In this document: positions 1-8,605 of the stretch, piece after piece
How the letters are laid out: every line of letters begins with the position of its first letter
How positions within the stretch are numbered: the stretch's first letter is position 1
NCBI GenBank assembly: GCA_045617845.1
Contig: JAZLJL010000036.1
Location: 1 to 64,000 of the forward strand
Length of the DNA: 64,000 bases
Reading direction: 5' to 3'
Source: UBA1181 sp045617845
Lineage (GTDB): Bacteria; Bacteroidota; Bacteroidia; Bacteroidales; Paludibacteraceae
Program-made: the position numbers and the translations under genes
The notes under the pieces: generated by a model
The model's input: only the letters and a program-made list of their open reading frames with translations
Database searches by the model: none
Told to the model about the DNA's origin: nothing

Positions 1-1248
1 CGGAATTGGCTGAGAATTGTTATGCATGGATGTTCTCTGGTTGTCGTAGTCTGACGACAGCCCCCGCCTTGCCCGCCACGGAATTGGCTGCGGGTTGTTA
101 CAAAGGGATGTTCTCTGATTGTGGTAGTCTGACGACAGCCCCCGCCTTGCCCGCCACGGAATTGGCTGAGAATTGTTATGCATGGATGTTCTCTGGTTGT
201 CGTAGTCTGACGACAGCCCCCGCCTTGCCCGCCATGGAATTGGCTGAGGGTTGTTACTATGATATGTTCTCTCTTTGTAGTAGTTTGACGACAGCCCCCG
301 CCTTGCCTGCCACGGAATTGGCTAGCGCTTGTTATGTTGGTATGTTTAGGGAATGTGGTAGTCTGACGACAGCCCCCGCCTTGCCCGCCACGAAATTGGA
401 TAGCGCTTGTTATGTTGTTATGTTTGGGCGTTGTCGTAGTCTGACTACGGCTCCCGCCTTGCCTGCCACGGAATTGGCTAACGCTTGTTACGTTAATATG
501 TTTATAGAATGTGGTAGTCTGACGACAGCCCCCGCCTTGCCCGCCACGGAATTGGCTGAGAATTGTTATGCATGTATGTTCTCTGATTGTCGTAGTCTGA
601 CGACAGCCCCCGCCTTGCCCGCCACGAAATTGGATAGCTGTTGTTACGGAGGAATGTTCGCTCGTTGTAGTAGTCTGACGACAGCCCCCGCCTTGCCCGC
701 CACGGAATTGGCTAGCTATTGTTACGGAGGAATGTTCGCTGGTTGTCGTAGTCTGACGACAGCCCCCGCCTTGCCCGCCACGGAATTGGCTGAGAATTGT
801 TATGCATATATGTTCTCTGATTGTCGTAGTCTGACGGCAGCCCCCGCCTTGCCCGCCACGGAATTGGCTGAGAATTGTTATGAATGGATGTTCTTTGATT
901 GTCGTAGTCTGACGGTAGCCCCCGCCTTGCCCGCCACGGAATTGGCTGCGGGTTGTTACAAAGGGATGTTCTCTGATTGTCGTAGTCTGACGACAACCCC
1001 CGCCTTGCCTGCCACGGAATTGGCTAGCGGTTGTTACGCTGGTATGTTTCAACATTGTAGTAGTCTGACTACGGCTCCCGCCTTACCCGCCACGGAATCG
1101 GCTAGCGGTTGTTACACTGATATGTTTTTAGATTGTATTAGTCTGATGACAGCCCCCGCCTTACCCGCCACGGAATTGGATAGCAGTTGTTACGCTGGTA
1201 TGTTTCAGGATTGTATTAGCCTGACCACGGCTCCAGTCTTGCCCGCCA
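1..1248 (+). repeat. Tandem 78-bp repeat array, 16 units
   Basis: Sixteen in-frame 78-bp units, each encoding one 26-residue leucine-rich repeat. Several are nearly identical: units 1 and 3 encode the same AENCYAWMFSGC segment, and units 2 and 13 both encode AAGCYKGMFSDC. The variable positions cluster in the roughly 10 residues between the conserved CY and SLTTAP blocks. Such arrays expand and contract by slippage or recombination. Confidence 0.9.
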
Positions 1249-1463
1249 AGAAATTGGCTCAGAGTTGCTACGATAATATGTTCGAGAATTGCGAGAAGCT
1301 GAACTATATTAAAGTGGGTTTCACTCAATGGGAATGTCCTTCAATGTTGAAGTCCGTCTCTCCGACCGGCACGTTCGTATGTCCAAGGAAATTGGAGGAA
1401 AAGTATGGTGATGACTATATTCCTGAAGGTTGGAAGGTTGTGAGGAAGAGGCGCATACGTTGA
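1..1463 (+). CDS. BspA-like leucine-rich repeat surface protein (5' end outside window)
   Basis: The reading frame is open from the left edge, so the true start and any signal peptide lie outside the window. The visible 487 residues contain 16 tandem 26-residue repeats with the consensus TELAxxCYxxMFxxCxSLTTAPALPA, then a diverged capping repeat and a tail with SPTGTFVCP and a basic RKRRIR end. This is the Cys/Leu/Pro-rich repeat of BspA/TpLRR-type proteins of Bacteroidales, usually surface or secreted proteins that bind host or bacterial ligands. The ligand here cannot be predicted. The repeats are almost identical in DNA as well as protein, so copy number is likely to vary and assembly may be collapsed here. 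It converges on the minus-strand NAD cluster, sharing a terminator hairpin. Family call is firm; function is inference. Confidence 0.85.
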   Translation, partial: ELAENCYAWMFSGCRSLTTAPALPATELAAGCYKGMFSDCGSLTTAPALPATELAENCYAWMFSGCRSLTTAPALPAMELAEGCYYDMFSLCSSLTTAPALPATELASACYVGMFRECGSLTTAPALPATKLDSACYVVMFGRCRSLTTAPALPATELANACYVNMFIECGSLTTAPALPATELAENCYACMFSDCRSLTTAPALPATKLDSCCYGGMFARCSSLTTAPALPATELASYCYGGMFAGCRSLTTAPALPATELAENCYAYMFSDCRSLTAAPALPATELAENCYEWMFFDCRSLTVAPALPATELAAGCYKGMFSDCRSLTTTPALPATELASGCYAGMFQHCSSLTTAPALPATESASGCYTDMFLDCISLMTAPALPATELDSSCYAGMFQDCISLTTAPVLPAKKLAQSCYDNMFENCEKLNYIKVGFTQWECPSMLKSVSPTGTFVCPRKLEEKYGDDYIPEGWKVVRKRRIR

Positions 1464-1535
1464 TAGATTTTTTATCGTAGGTACAAGGTTTAGGACACAA
1501 GGCATGCCTTGTATTTATGCTGTTGTATCATAAAA

Positions 1536-1563
1536 AAAGGGACGTGTCTTGGCACGTCCCTTT
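1536..1563. terminator. Bidirectional terminator between LRR gene and NAD cluster
   Basis: An 11-bp perfect inverted repeat (AAAGGGACGTG / CACGTCCCTTT) with a 6-nt loop. It has an A-run on one side and a T-run on the other, so it can terminate both converging transcripts. Confidence 0.85.
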
Positions 1564-1570
1564 CCTGTTA

Positions 1571-2821
1571 TTATTCCACTTTGATAGGCAATCCTTCCAA
1601 GTCCAGCTTGGCGTTCTCGTCTATCGCCACGGTGCCCGCTTTCTTGATCACCACTTTGGTGCCCGCATGTTTCTTGGCGGTCTCTTTGGCGCAAGAAGAT
1701 ACGCAGTAGTCGTAGCACAATCCCACGAGATGCAACTCCTTTACTGGGCTGTTCTCCGGCAATACGTCGATTCCGTACTCCTCGACGCCTGGGTTCATTC
1801 CCTTGTTGAGCGTGGTGGCTCTTAGAAGCAGGTGGTTGAGCTCGTCGTCGATTTCAGCGCCCTTTTCGCCTTGCACGCAGTGGCTCGGCCACATGCCGCC
1901 TTGCGCCTTGAAAGAGCAGTGGTTGCCCGGGTGCCAGTCTTTCGTGAAGATGATCTGGTCGTAATCTTCGTTCTTAACCAACTCTAATATCGCTTTCTTC
2001 GCCTTGTTCCACTTCTCGGTTCCCACGCCTAAGCTGCCGTCGATGAAGTCGTTCTGCGCGTCGATGATGGCGAGCGCTTTCTGGGTAGGGACGAAGCAAG
2101 GCAGGTTGAGCAGTTTGCACTTCCAGCCCATGCCTTTAATTTTCTTCTCGATTTTTTGCGCGGTTTCAGGAGCCACATCCGCATATTTTCCTCTGGCGAT
2201 TTTCTCCACGTCGGCGTAGGTGAAACCGAGGTTGTCCTCGTCAGACTTTCCGCACATTCCGTCAGAAGGGGTCTTCTTCACGAGGTCCTCAGGCAATCCG
2301 AGTTCCATGCCCAAGCTTACCACGTCGCTCACGAACAGGTTCGCCAATGGTGCGAAGTCTCCCGCTCCGTCGCCCCATAAGGTGAAGTAACCCATCAGAC
2401 GCTCAGAGAGGTTTCCGTTGTTAGAGATACGGCAGTTGCCGATGATGGCGGCCACTCCGTAGAGCGTAGCCATTCTCAGTCTGGAAGGCGTGTTCGTCTT
2501 GAACTGCCCGCTTATTTCACCTTGCGTCTTCGCGAGGATTTCGTTGGTGAGTCCCTCGTAGGCGTCCTTGATGTTGATTTCGTACGCCTTGATTCCTAGA
2601 AAATCACACACCCTCTTAGAGTCCGCGATGTCGCTCTGCACGCCGTTAGGCATCATGACGCCCACGACACGCTCTTTGCCTAGCGCAGCCACGCAAGCGG
2701 CCGCTACCACCGTACTGTCTTTACCACCGCTGATGCCGATCAGCGCCTTAGTCTCTTTATCTCCGTTCTTTTCGAAATAGTCCTTGATCCAAGCGACCAT
2801 TTCGTCTTTTATCTTTCTCAT
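1571..2821 (-). CDS. nadE: Bifunctional NAD synthetase / nicotinamidase fusion
   Basis: A two-domain protein of 416 residues. Residues 1 to about 240 are an NAD synthetase (nicotinate adenine dinucleotide + ATP + ammonia to NAD), with the PP-loop SGGKDS at 31-36. There is no glutaminase domain, so it is probably ammonia-dependent. Residues about 248-416 are a nicotinamidase/isochorismatase-fold domain. It has DAQNDF at 254-259 (catalytic Asp254), metal ligands in DWHPGNH (Asp295, His297, His301), Lys340 in NKGMNP, and catalytic Cys373 in CYDYCV. This half would release nicotinate plus ammonia from nicotinamide, and the ammonia is a substrate of the other half. It lies downstream of pncB and a NUDIX gene on the same strand, forming a nicotinamide-to-NAD salvage cluster. 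No stop or frame change is seen between the halves. Both activities are predicted from intact motifs. Confidence 0.9.
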   Translation of the reverse strand: MRKIKDEMVAWIKDYFEKNGDKETKALIGISGGKDSTVVAAACVAALGKERVVGVMMPNGVQSDIADSKRVCDFLGIKAYEINIKDAYEGLTNEILAKTQGEISGQFKTNTPSRLRMATLYGVAAIIGNCRISNNGNLSERLMGYFTLWGDGAGDFAPLANLFVSDVVSLGMELGLPEDLVKKTPSDGMCGKSDEDNLGFTYADVEKIARGKYADVAPETAQKIEKKIKGMGWKCKLLNLPCFVPTQKALAIIDAQNDFIDGSLGVGTEKWNKAKKAILELVKNEDYDQIIFTKDWHPGNHCSFKAQGGMWPSHCVQGEKGAEIDDELNHLLLRATTLNKGMNPGVEEYGIDVLPENSPVKELHLVGLCYDYCVSSCAKETAKKHAGTKVVIKKAGTVAIDENAKLDLEGLPIKVE

Positions 2822-2909
2822 GATGTGATTCTTTTTATTGTTTTTAATTGTTTAATCTAATATTTAACCGAACAATCATCGGAATGTCCGTCGGAAGGAT
2901 GAAGTGTTC

Positions 2910-3452
2910 TTATTCGATCATCTTCGTCAGTTTGGCGTGCTCCCACGCAAGTCTCATCATCACGTTGTAATCCTCCTCGAAGAGGATCTTTTCCATTTCG
3001 TCTTTTTTTGCGTAGATCGTTTCGAGGAACTCGTCCTCGTCCGGTCTGCTCTCCCCGTGTCCGTTCACCACGACATGGTAGCAAGTCATGCTGTTTTCCA
3101 TGAAGGCCGGGTTAGGGCTGGCGGTATATATTTTGTTCACGCTGACGATGTTCTCCTTCTTGATGCCCAATTCCTCTTCCAGTTCGCGGTCAAGAGCCTG
3201 GCGGGCTGTTTCTCCCTCGTCCACCATGCCTGAAGGAAGTTCCACAACCCATTTGTTGACGCCGTGTCTGAATTGTTTCACCATCAAGAACTCATCTCCT
3301 TCGTTGAGTTGTACGATGGCGCATACCCAGTCTGGCGCTTTCATGGAGATGTATTTCCTCTCTATTCCTGCAGGGTCTATTTTCCTTGTCGTGATGAAGC
3401 TACCGATAGGCGTTTTGAGCATCACTTCCCTTTCTTTGATTTCCCAATTCAT
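2910..3452 (-). CDS. NUDIX hydrolase, ADP-ribose pyrophosphatase-like
   Basis: The protein has 180 residues. I chose ATG at 3452 (MNWEIKE) because the longer upstream frame overlaps the end of pncB and its extra N-terminus has no NUDIX character. A complete NUDIX box runs from Gly75 to Ile97 (G-x5-E-x7-REL-x-EE-x-GI), which binds the catalytic metal. Proteins of this type hydrolyse nucleoside diphosphate derivatives, often ADP-ribose, to AMP and ribose 5-phosphate. Its position between pncB and the NAD synthetase fusion fits a role in NAD or ADP-ribose turnover, recycling PRPP precursors. The substrate is inferred from context. Spacing is 20 bp to pncB and 88 bp to the fusion gene, so co-transcription is likely. 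Confidence 0.85.
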   Translation of the reverse strand: MNWEIKEREVMLKTPIGSFITTRKIDPAGIERKYISMKAPDWVCAIVQLNEGDEFLMVKQFRHGVNKWVVELPSGMVDEGETARQALDRELEEELGIKKENIVSVNKIYTASPNPAFMENSMTCYHVVVNGHGESRPDEDEFLETIYAKKDEMEKILFEEDYNVMMRLAWEHAKLTKMIE

Positions 3453-3472
3453 AATTTTTAGTTTTAAGTTGC

Positions 3473-4717
3473 TTATTCGTTGTGTTCCATTCTCCAGTCG
3501 ATTGCTCTTTGGAGGTATTCTACATATTTCGGGTTCTTGCACATGCCTTTCCCTGGAGTGTCGGAAATCTTAGCCACGTCGCCACCGTTGCAGAGAGTCG
3601 TCTTCATGACGATGTTCAGTGCCGGCACGTCCGTGTCGTTCGCGATGAATGTTCCGATGCCGAAAGCGGTCTTCGCCTTTCCGTCGAAGTACTTCTTCAG
3701 TTTCGTGGCCTTTTCGAAGTTGAGGCTGTCGCTGAAGAGAAGGGTCTTCGTATTCGGGTCGATTCCTAATTTGTTGTAGTGCGCTATCATCTTGTCACCC
3801 CATTCGAACGGATCACCTGAGTCGTGGCGCACTCCGCTGAACACGGTCGCGAACTCTTCGTCGAAGTCGCGGAGGAAGCAGTCGGTCGTGATGGCGTCCG
3901 TGAGCGCCGTTCCGTTCTGCACCTTGTATTCGTTGACCCATGCTCTCATAGAGTATAGGTTAGAGTAGGCGGGGTTGATGGTGTGGTTGCCTTGTCCGAC
4001 GCACATGATCCATTCGTGTGCCATGGTGCCTACAGGGATTAGGTTGTATTTCTTCGCGAGGAATACGTTGCTGGTTCCCACGAAAGTGGATTTGCCGTTT
4101 GTCTTCGCCTCTTTCAGGGCTTTGACCGCCATCTCTTGGCACTCTGCGGACAATCTTCTGCGGAGACCGAATTCAGAGAAGGCTCCGAGTTCGTAGATGT
4201 CCTGCTCCAACAAGTTCACCTTCTCTTTCAGCTTGCGCTCGAATTGTTTATACAACTCCTTGTAGTCGTATGCCATGCGGAAATAAACTTCGTTGACTAT
4301 GGCAAGGGTTGGAATCTCATACATGCTGGTGTTCAACCAAGTTCCTTTGGCTTCGATGCTGAGACCGCACTCCGCATTGTCTGTGATTTCGAAGTCTTCG
4401 TATCTAGGGCGCCAGATGCGGAGAAAATCAACGTATGAGCCTTTTATCCATCCCTTTTTGACGATATTGCCGTCCTTGTCTCGTTTTACGCCGATATTGT
4501 TCAGGTATTCCAATTCCTCTTCGGTGAAGCTCAGTTTGCAATATTCCTTGAGTTGGTGTTTGATTTCTTCGATCATCTCCGATGTGAACTTGACGTCCTT
4601 GTTGCGGCATTTGAATGTCCATGTTGTCTTGTAACCGGGGAACTGATGAAAAATCGCTTGACCCATAGAGAATTTATATAGGTCTGTCTCTAATAAAGAT
4701 GTGATAATTGCTTCCAT
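3473..4717 (-). CDS. pncB: Nicotinate phosphoribosyltransferase
   Basis: The protein has 414 residues, close to the usual length. It converts nicotinate + PRPP (with ATP hydrolysis) to nicotinate mononucleotide, the first committed step of the Preiss-Handler salvage pathway in the cytoplasm. Supporting segments include the N-terminal LLETDLYKFSMGQAIF, a central MAHEWIMCVGQ, the phosphoribosyl-binding GVRHDSGDPFEWGDK, and a late GIGTFIAND. It is the first gene of a minus-strand cluster with a NUDIX hydrolase and the nicotinamidase/NAD synthetase fusion, so nicotinamide can be carried to NAD if a nadD gene exists elsewhere. A Bacteroidota -7 box lies just upstream. Confidence 0.95.
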   Translation of the reverse strand: MEAIITSLLETDLYKFSMGQAIFHQFPGYKTTWTFKCRNKDVKFTSEMIEEIKHQLKEYCKLSFTEEELEYLNNIGVKRDKDGNIVKKGWIKGSYVDFLRIWRPRYEDFEITDNAECGLSIEAKGTWLNTSMYEIPTLAIVNEVYFRMAYDYKELYKQFERKLKEKVNLLEQDIYELGAFSEFGLRRRLSAECQEMAVKALKEAKTNGKSTFVGTSNVFLAKKYNLIPVGTMAHEWIMCVGQGNHTINPAYSNLYSMRAWVNEYKVQNGTALTDAITTDCFLRDFDEEFATVFSGVRHDSGDPFEWGDKMIAHYNKLGIDPNTKTLLFSDSLNFEKATKLKKYFDGKAKTAFGIGTFIANDTDVPALNIVMKTTLCNGGDVAKISDTPGKGMCKNPKYVEYLQRAIDWRMEHNE

Positions 4718-5017
4718 ACGCTTAGTATTTATTTGTTTTGTTTACGTGTCAAAATTACGCAATATTTTTTACATGGAAAAGTATTTCCCGTATATTGTGA
4801 TGTAAAAAATGTTAAATTGATTATTTGTGGTATAATAGTGATTCTGAATGTCATGATTCTCTCTTTATCCATATATCAAAAATACGCTATTTTTTTTAGG
4901 TGGCAATCAATAGTTCATAGAAAAAGGGAGAATAATTAGTATTAATTGAAAAAACGCCCTTCCGTCAAGAGGGAAGGGCGTTTCACTATGTTTCCTGTTG
5001 GGTTCAGGTACCGTCTG
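4718..5017 (-). promoter_or_regulatory. Intergenic region with pncB -7 element
   Basis: This 300-bp gap separates pncB from the TPR gene. On the minus strand, TAATTTTG at 4750-4757 matches the Bacteroidota -7 consensus TAnnTTTG, about 33 bp upstream of the pncB start. No clear TTTG -33 box was found at the right spacing. The rest is AT-rich with no credible gene. The terminator of the TPR gene is at its other end. Confidence 0.5.
4952..4983 (-). terminator. Terminator of the TPR gene
   Basis: A 12-bp perfect inverted repeat (AAACGCCCTTCC / GGAAGGGCGTTT) lies 35 bp past the stop of the TPR gene, followed on the minus strand by an A/T-rich run. Confidence 0.8.
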
Positions 5018-6169
5018 TTATTTATCTTCCGATATGCCTAATTTCTTTTCCAGAATGTTTTTGGAAACGGGGTTGTTGGGGTTCGGGAAGTCCGCCACGG
5101 TCCGGAACCAAGTGGAGAAGGACCTCATCTTGTTCATTTTTTCCTCGTTTTCAGAGAATAGCTTGCATTCAGTCGGGAATGCTTCGCAGAAGATGAACAT
5201 GTTGTAGGTGTCCCAGAATCCGGCATCGATGATTTTCTTATGCAATTTGAACAATCCGTTGCTGTAGACAGAGCTGTCCGCGAATTGTTCGGCTATGTTT
5301 TGCCTAAGTTTGCAGAGGTTCTCGAAACTGAACGTGTCCACGTTGGTTATCTCTTTCGCCATTGTCGCGGCCACTCGTTCGTAATGAACCTCAAAGTTTT
5401 GGTTGACTTTGGCGAGCGCTTCGAAATACTCTTTCCCTGTCGGATTTTTGCTCTTCAAATAAATGTAGTTCTTCTTTGTGAGCGAAATGTTTAGTGTGTC
5501 GTTTTTTGTCTCGAAGCATTTGTTGAGCTTGTCCACCATGGATTTGCTGAGGTTGATGCTGCGGGAAGATGTTGGCTCCAATACTCTGAGCATTTCTCCG
5601 TATATCAGTCCCCATACCGGTTCGTCTGAGCTTAGGTAAAGTATCGATGCCTTGAAATAGCTGGACGGGTACATCGGGTCGACCTCTATGCTTTTCTCAT
5701 AGAATTTGAGGGCTTCGTCATATTTTTCTTGGATGAGGTATACATTTCCTTGTTCTGTATATAATCGTCCTGAATTAGGAAACTTCTCCAATCCTTTTTG
5801 GTAGCTTTTAAGCGCCTTTTGGGGTTGTTTAAGGAAATCGTAGGTGTTCCCTAACATTTGGTACAGCCTCTCGTCCGCTTCGGGATTTTTCTCCAACTTC
5901 TTTAAGATGTTGTTCGCTTCTTTGAATTTCCCTTGTTGGCAGAGTAGGTAGGTGTATTCGTAGTTGACGAGATAGTTTTTGGGATATTCCTTTAATAGCT
6001 TGTCCATGATGGTTTGGCTGGAATCGACCTCCCCATTGTCGACGAGCTCTATGGCGTGGCGTAGGTTCTCTTTGTCCTCGTTGGACAATGGATAATTCTG
6101 TGAGAATACGCTCAACGAACAAAATATGCTGGTCAACAAGAGCGTGATGCTTTTTTGTAGTGTGTTCAT
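5018..6169 (-). CDS. Secreted tetratricopeptide-repeat protein
   Basis: The protein has 383 residues from ATG at 6169 (MNTLQKSIT), which gives a clean signal peptide ending near VFSQ. The longer frame would start inside the upstream terminator hairpin, so I reject it. The N-terminal half holds about five TPR units, for example KFPNSGRLYTEQGNVYLIQ and KYDEALKFYEKSIEVDPMYP. The C-terminal half is alpha-helical with no domain I recognise. TPR proteins of this kind sit in the periplasm or on the outer membrane as protein-binding scaffolds. Its partner is unknown. It follows hisC, but a terminator separates them, so it is probably expressed independently or only by read-through. Confidence 0.75.
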   Translation of the reverse strand: MNTLQKSITLLLTSIFCSLSVFSQNYPLSNEDKENLRHAIELVDNGEVDSSQTIMDKLLKEYPKNYLVNYEYTYLLCQQGKFKEANNILKKLEKNPEADERLYQMLGNTYDFLKQPQKALKSYQKGLEKFPNSGRLYTEQGNVYLIQEKYDEALKFYEKSIEVDPMYPSSYFKASILYLSSDEPVWGLIYGEMLRVLEPTSSRSINLSKSMVDKLNKCFETKNDTLNISLTKKNYIYLKSKNPTGKEYFEALAKVNQNFEVHYERVAATMAKEITNVDTFSFENLCKLRQNIAEQFADSSVYSNGLFKLHKKIIDAGFWDTYNMFIFCEAFPTECKLFSENEEKMNKMRSFSTWFRTVADFPNPNNPVSKNILEKKLGISEDK

Positions 6170-6191
6170 AGGAAAAACAGAATTTAAGGTG

Positions 6192-6229
6192 AAAAAAAGG
6201 CGGGACCACGTATAGTCCATGGTCCCGTC
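6192..6229 (-). terminator. Terminator after hisC
   Basis: On the minus strand GGGACCA and TGGTCCC form a stem 10 to 48 bp past the hisC stop, followed by GCC and a run of seven T. It ends the hisGDC transcript before the TPR gene. Confidence 0.8.
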
Positions 6230-6238
6230 CCGTTTGTG

Positions 6239-7270
6239 TCATAAGTTTCTAAGCTCTTTCAGTAACGTCTGGTTCTCTTCAGGCGTACCCACCGTGATGC
6301 GGAGGCAGTTGCCGCAGAGTTGCACCGTGTGGCGGTTGCGGACGATGATACCTTTGCCGACCAGATGATTGTAGGTCTTGTTGGCGTCGTTCACCTTGAC
6401 GAGGATGAAGTTCGCGTCGGTCGGGTATATCTTTTCTACAATCGGCAGTTTGCCGAGTTCCGTATTCAACGCCGCGCGTTCCTTTAATAGGGTCTCCACC
6501 CATGCGGAGATTTTCTCAGGCGCTTGGAGGGTCTCCAAAGCTTGCTTTTGGGTGAGGATGTTGACGTTGTAAGGATATTTCACTTTATTGAACAATCCGA
6601 TGATCTCTTCCGAAGCGAAGGCCATTCCCATGCGTATTCCGGCGCTCGCCCACGCCTTTGAAAGGGTCTGCAGGACGATGAGGTTCGGAAATTCGTTGAG
6701 GCGTTTCAGCCAGCTTGGTTGGGAGGAGAAGTCGATGTAAGCCTCGTCGACCACGACGATGCCGTCGAACTTCTTGAGCAACGTCTCGATCTCCTTTCCG
6801 TCGAGGGCGTTGCCTGTCGGGTTGTTAGGCGAGCAGAGCCACATGACGCGGGTCTTGTCGTCCGCCTTAGCCAAAAGCGCTTCGGCGGAGAACTGGAAAT
6901 GTTCATCGAGCGGCACGCTACGGTACTCCACGTTGTTGACGTCGGCGCAGACGCCGTACATTCCGTAAGTTGGAGCGATGGCTACCACGTTGTTCTCCTT
7001 CGGTTCGCAGAAGATGCGGTAGACGAGGTCGATCGCCTCGTCGCTTCCGTTGCCGAGGAAGATGTTCTTCACTTCGGTGCCTTTTATCTTCCGTATCTCC
7101 TCCTTCACCTTGAGTTGGAGCGGATCGGGGTAACGGTTGTAAGGTCCGTTGTACGGATTCTCGTTGGCGTCCAGATAGACGGAAGCCTCGCCTTTGAACT
7201 CGTCTCTGGCGCAAGAATAAGGCTTCAGTTGCCAGATGTTCGGACGAACGATATTCTTTAATTCAAACAT
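6239..7270 (-). CDS. hisC: Histidinol-phosphate aminotransferase
   Basis: The protein has 343 residues, a normal length for HisC. It is a pyridoxal-phosphate fold-type I aminotransferase that converts imidazole-acetol phosphate and glutamate to histidinol phosphate in histidine synthesis. Visible motifs are DANENPYNGPYNRYPDP near the N-terminus, FLGNGSDEAIDL, the NNPTGN turn, VVDEAYIDF with the PLP-ring aspartate, and LSKAWASAGIRMG carrying the Schiff-base lysine. It is the third gene of hisG-hisD-hisC, 45 bp after hisD. The next gene in many Bacteroidales, hisB, is absent here; a terminator follows instead. Confidence 0.95.
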   Translation of the reverse strand: MFELKNIVRPNIWQLKPYSCARDEFKGEASVYLDANENPYNGPYNRYPDPLQLKVKEEIRKIKGTEVKNIFLGNGSDEAIDLVYRIFCEPKENNVVAIAPTYGMYGVCADVNNVEYRSVPLDEHFQFSAEALLAKADDKTRVMWLCSPNNPTGNALDGKEIETLLKKFDGIVVVDEAYIDFSSQPSWLKRLNEFPNLIVLQTLSKAWASAGIRMGMAFASEEIIGLFNKVKYPYNVNILTQKQALETLQAPEKISAWVETLLKERAALNTELGKLPIVEKIYPTDANFILVKVNDANKTYNHLVGKGIIVRNRHTVQLCGNCLRITVGTPEENQTLLKELRNL

Positions 7271-7315
7271 ATTCTCTTCTTTTTTTTGGGGGCGTTGTTT
7301 TGTCTCGCCCGGTTA

Positions 7316-8590
7316 TTATTTCCTACGGAGCGTCACCGCGTTTTGGTGGGCGAAGAGTTGCTCGTTGCTTGCCATGATCTCGATGGCGTCGCCTATGCGG
7401 TTCAAGCCCTCTTTAGTGATCTCCTGGTAGGTGATTTTTTTGCGGAAACTATCGAGGTTCACGCCGCTGTATGCCTTGGCGTATCCGTTGGTCGGCAACG
7501 TGTGGTTCGTTCCGGAGGCGTAGTCGCCCGCACTTTCAGGCGTGTAGTAGCCTAGGAAGATGGAACCGGCATTGTCGATCTGCTCGGCGATTTCCCTGTA
7601 ATTGTTGGCTGAAATGATGAGGTGCTCAGGAGCGTAAGAGTTGCTCAGCGTGATGGCTTCCTTCATATCCTTTACGATGAATATCTTGCTGTTAGCCACG
7701 GATTTGCTGGCGATCTCTTTCCTCGGCAATTTCTCCAACTGGATTTCAACTTCTTTCATCACTTTGTCTGCCAACGATTCGCTGGTAGTGACTAGGACAG
7801 CCTGGCTGTCCACACCATGCTCGGCTTGTGAGAGCAGGTCGGATGCCACGAATACCGGATTGGCGGTCTCGTCGGCGAGCACCTCCACCTCTGAAGGGCC
7901 CGCAGGCATGTCGATGGCCACATCCTTTAGGCTCACCATTTGTTTAGCAGCGGTCACGTATTGGTTGCCCGGACCGAAGATTTTGTAGACCTTAGGCACG
8001 CTTTCGGTACCGTATGCCATGGATGCGATGGCTTGCACGCCACCGATCTTGAATATCTTGCTGACTCCGGCTGTCTTCGCCGCGAAAAGCACGGCGGGAT
8101 GAACTTTCCCCTCTTTGTTCGGCGGGGTGCAGAGGACGATCTCCTTACAACCTGCGATTTGAGCTGGAATAGCCAGCATCAGCACGGTGGAGAAGAGAGG
8201 CGCTGTTCCGCCCGGAATGTAGAGACCCACCTTCTCGATGGCTTTTGCCTTTTGCCAGCAGGTGACGCCCGGCATGGTCTCCACGCATGGGAGCTCTTGC
8301 GCTTGGGCGCTATGGAATTTCGTGATGTTTCCTTTCGCCAATAGGATGGCGTCTTTCAACTCTTGGGAGACGATTCCTTCCGCCTCCTTGATTTCCGCCT
8401 CGGTCACGACGAGCGAGGAGAGTTCCACCTTGTCGAATTTCAGTTCGTAGGCTTTGACCGCTTCGTCGCCCTTCTCCTTCACGTCGTTCAGCACGGTGCG
8501 GACGGTTTCGAAGAGCGTGGCGTTGTCGAATGTCGGACGGGCGAGCAGTTGCGCCCACTCCGACGCTGCTGGATATTTATAGATATTCAT
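7316..8590 (-). CDS. hisD: Histidinol dehydrogenase
   Basis: The protein has 424 residues. It is a zinc- and NAD-dependent enzyme that oxidises L-histidinol to L-histidine in two steps, the last two reactions of the pathway. Recognisable segments include GLYIPGGTAPLFSTVLML, KIFGPGNQYVTAAKQMV, DMPAGPSEVEVLAD, SQAEHGVDSQAVLVT with zinc and catalytic residues, YAPEHLII and SAGDYASGTNHTLPT. It lies between hisG and hisC, 15 bp after hisG, in the attenuator-controlled operon. Confidence 0.97.
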   Translation of the reverse strand: MNIYKYPAASEWAQLLARPTFDNATLFETVRTVLNDVKEKGDEAVKAYELKFDKVELSSLVVTEAEIKEAEGIVSQELKDAILLAKGNITKFHSAQAQELPCVETMPGVTCWQKAKAIEKVGLYIPGGTAPLFSTVLMLAIPAQIAGCKEIVLCTPPNKEGKVHPAVLFAAKTAGVSKIFKIGGVQAIASMAYGTESVPKVYKIFGPGNQYVTAAKQMVSLKDVAIDMPAGPSEVEVLADETANPVFVASDLLSQAEHGVDSQAVLVTTSESLADKVMKEVEIQLEKLPRKEIASKSVANSKIFIVKDMKEAITLSNSYAPEHLIISANNYREIAEQIDNAGSIFLGYYTPESAGDYASGTNHTLPTNGYAKAYSGVNLDSFRKKITYQEITKEGLNRIGDAIEIMASNEQLFAHQNAVTLRRK

Positions 8591-8605
8591 GACTTGTTTC
8601 TACGA

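Noticed and set aside
712..996. Minus-strand 94-residue ORF with repeats
   Set aside because: It is the mirror of the leucine-rich repeats on the other strand; the repeat structure is inherited from them.
1..1248. CRISPR array
   Set aside because: The repeats are in-frame coding units without spacers of constant length, and no cas genes are nearby.
6170..6220. Longer start of the TPR protein
   Set aside because: It would start inside the his operon terminator hairpin, and it hides a clean signal peptide.
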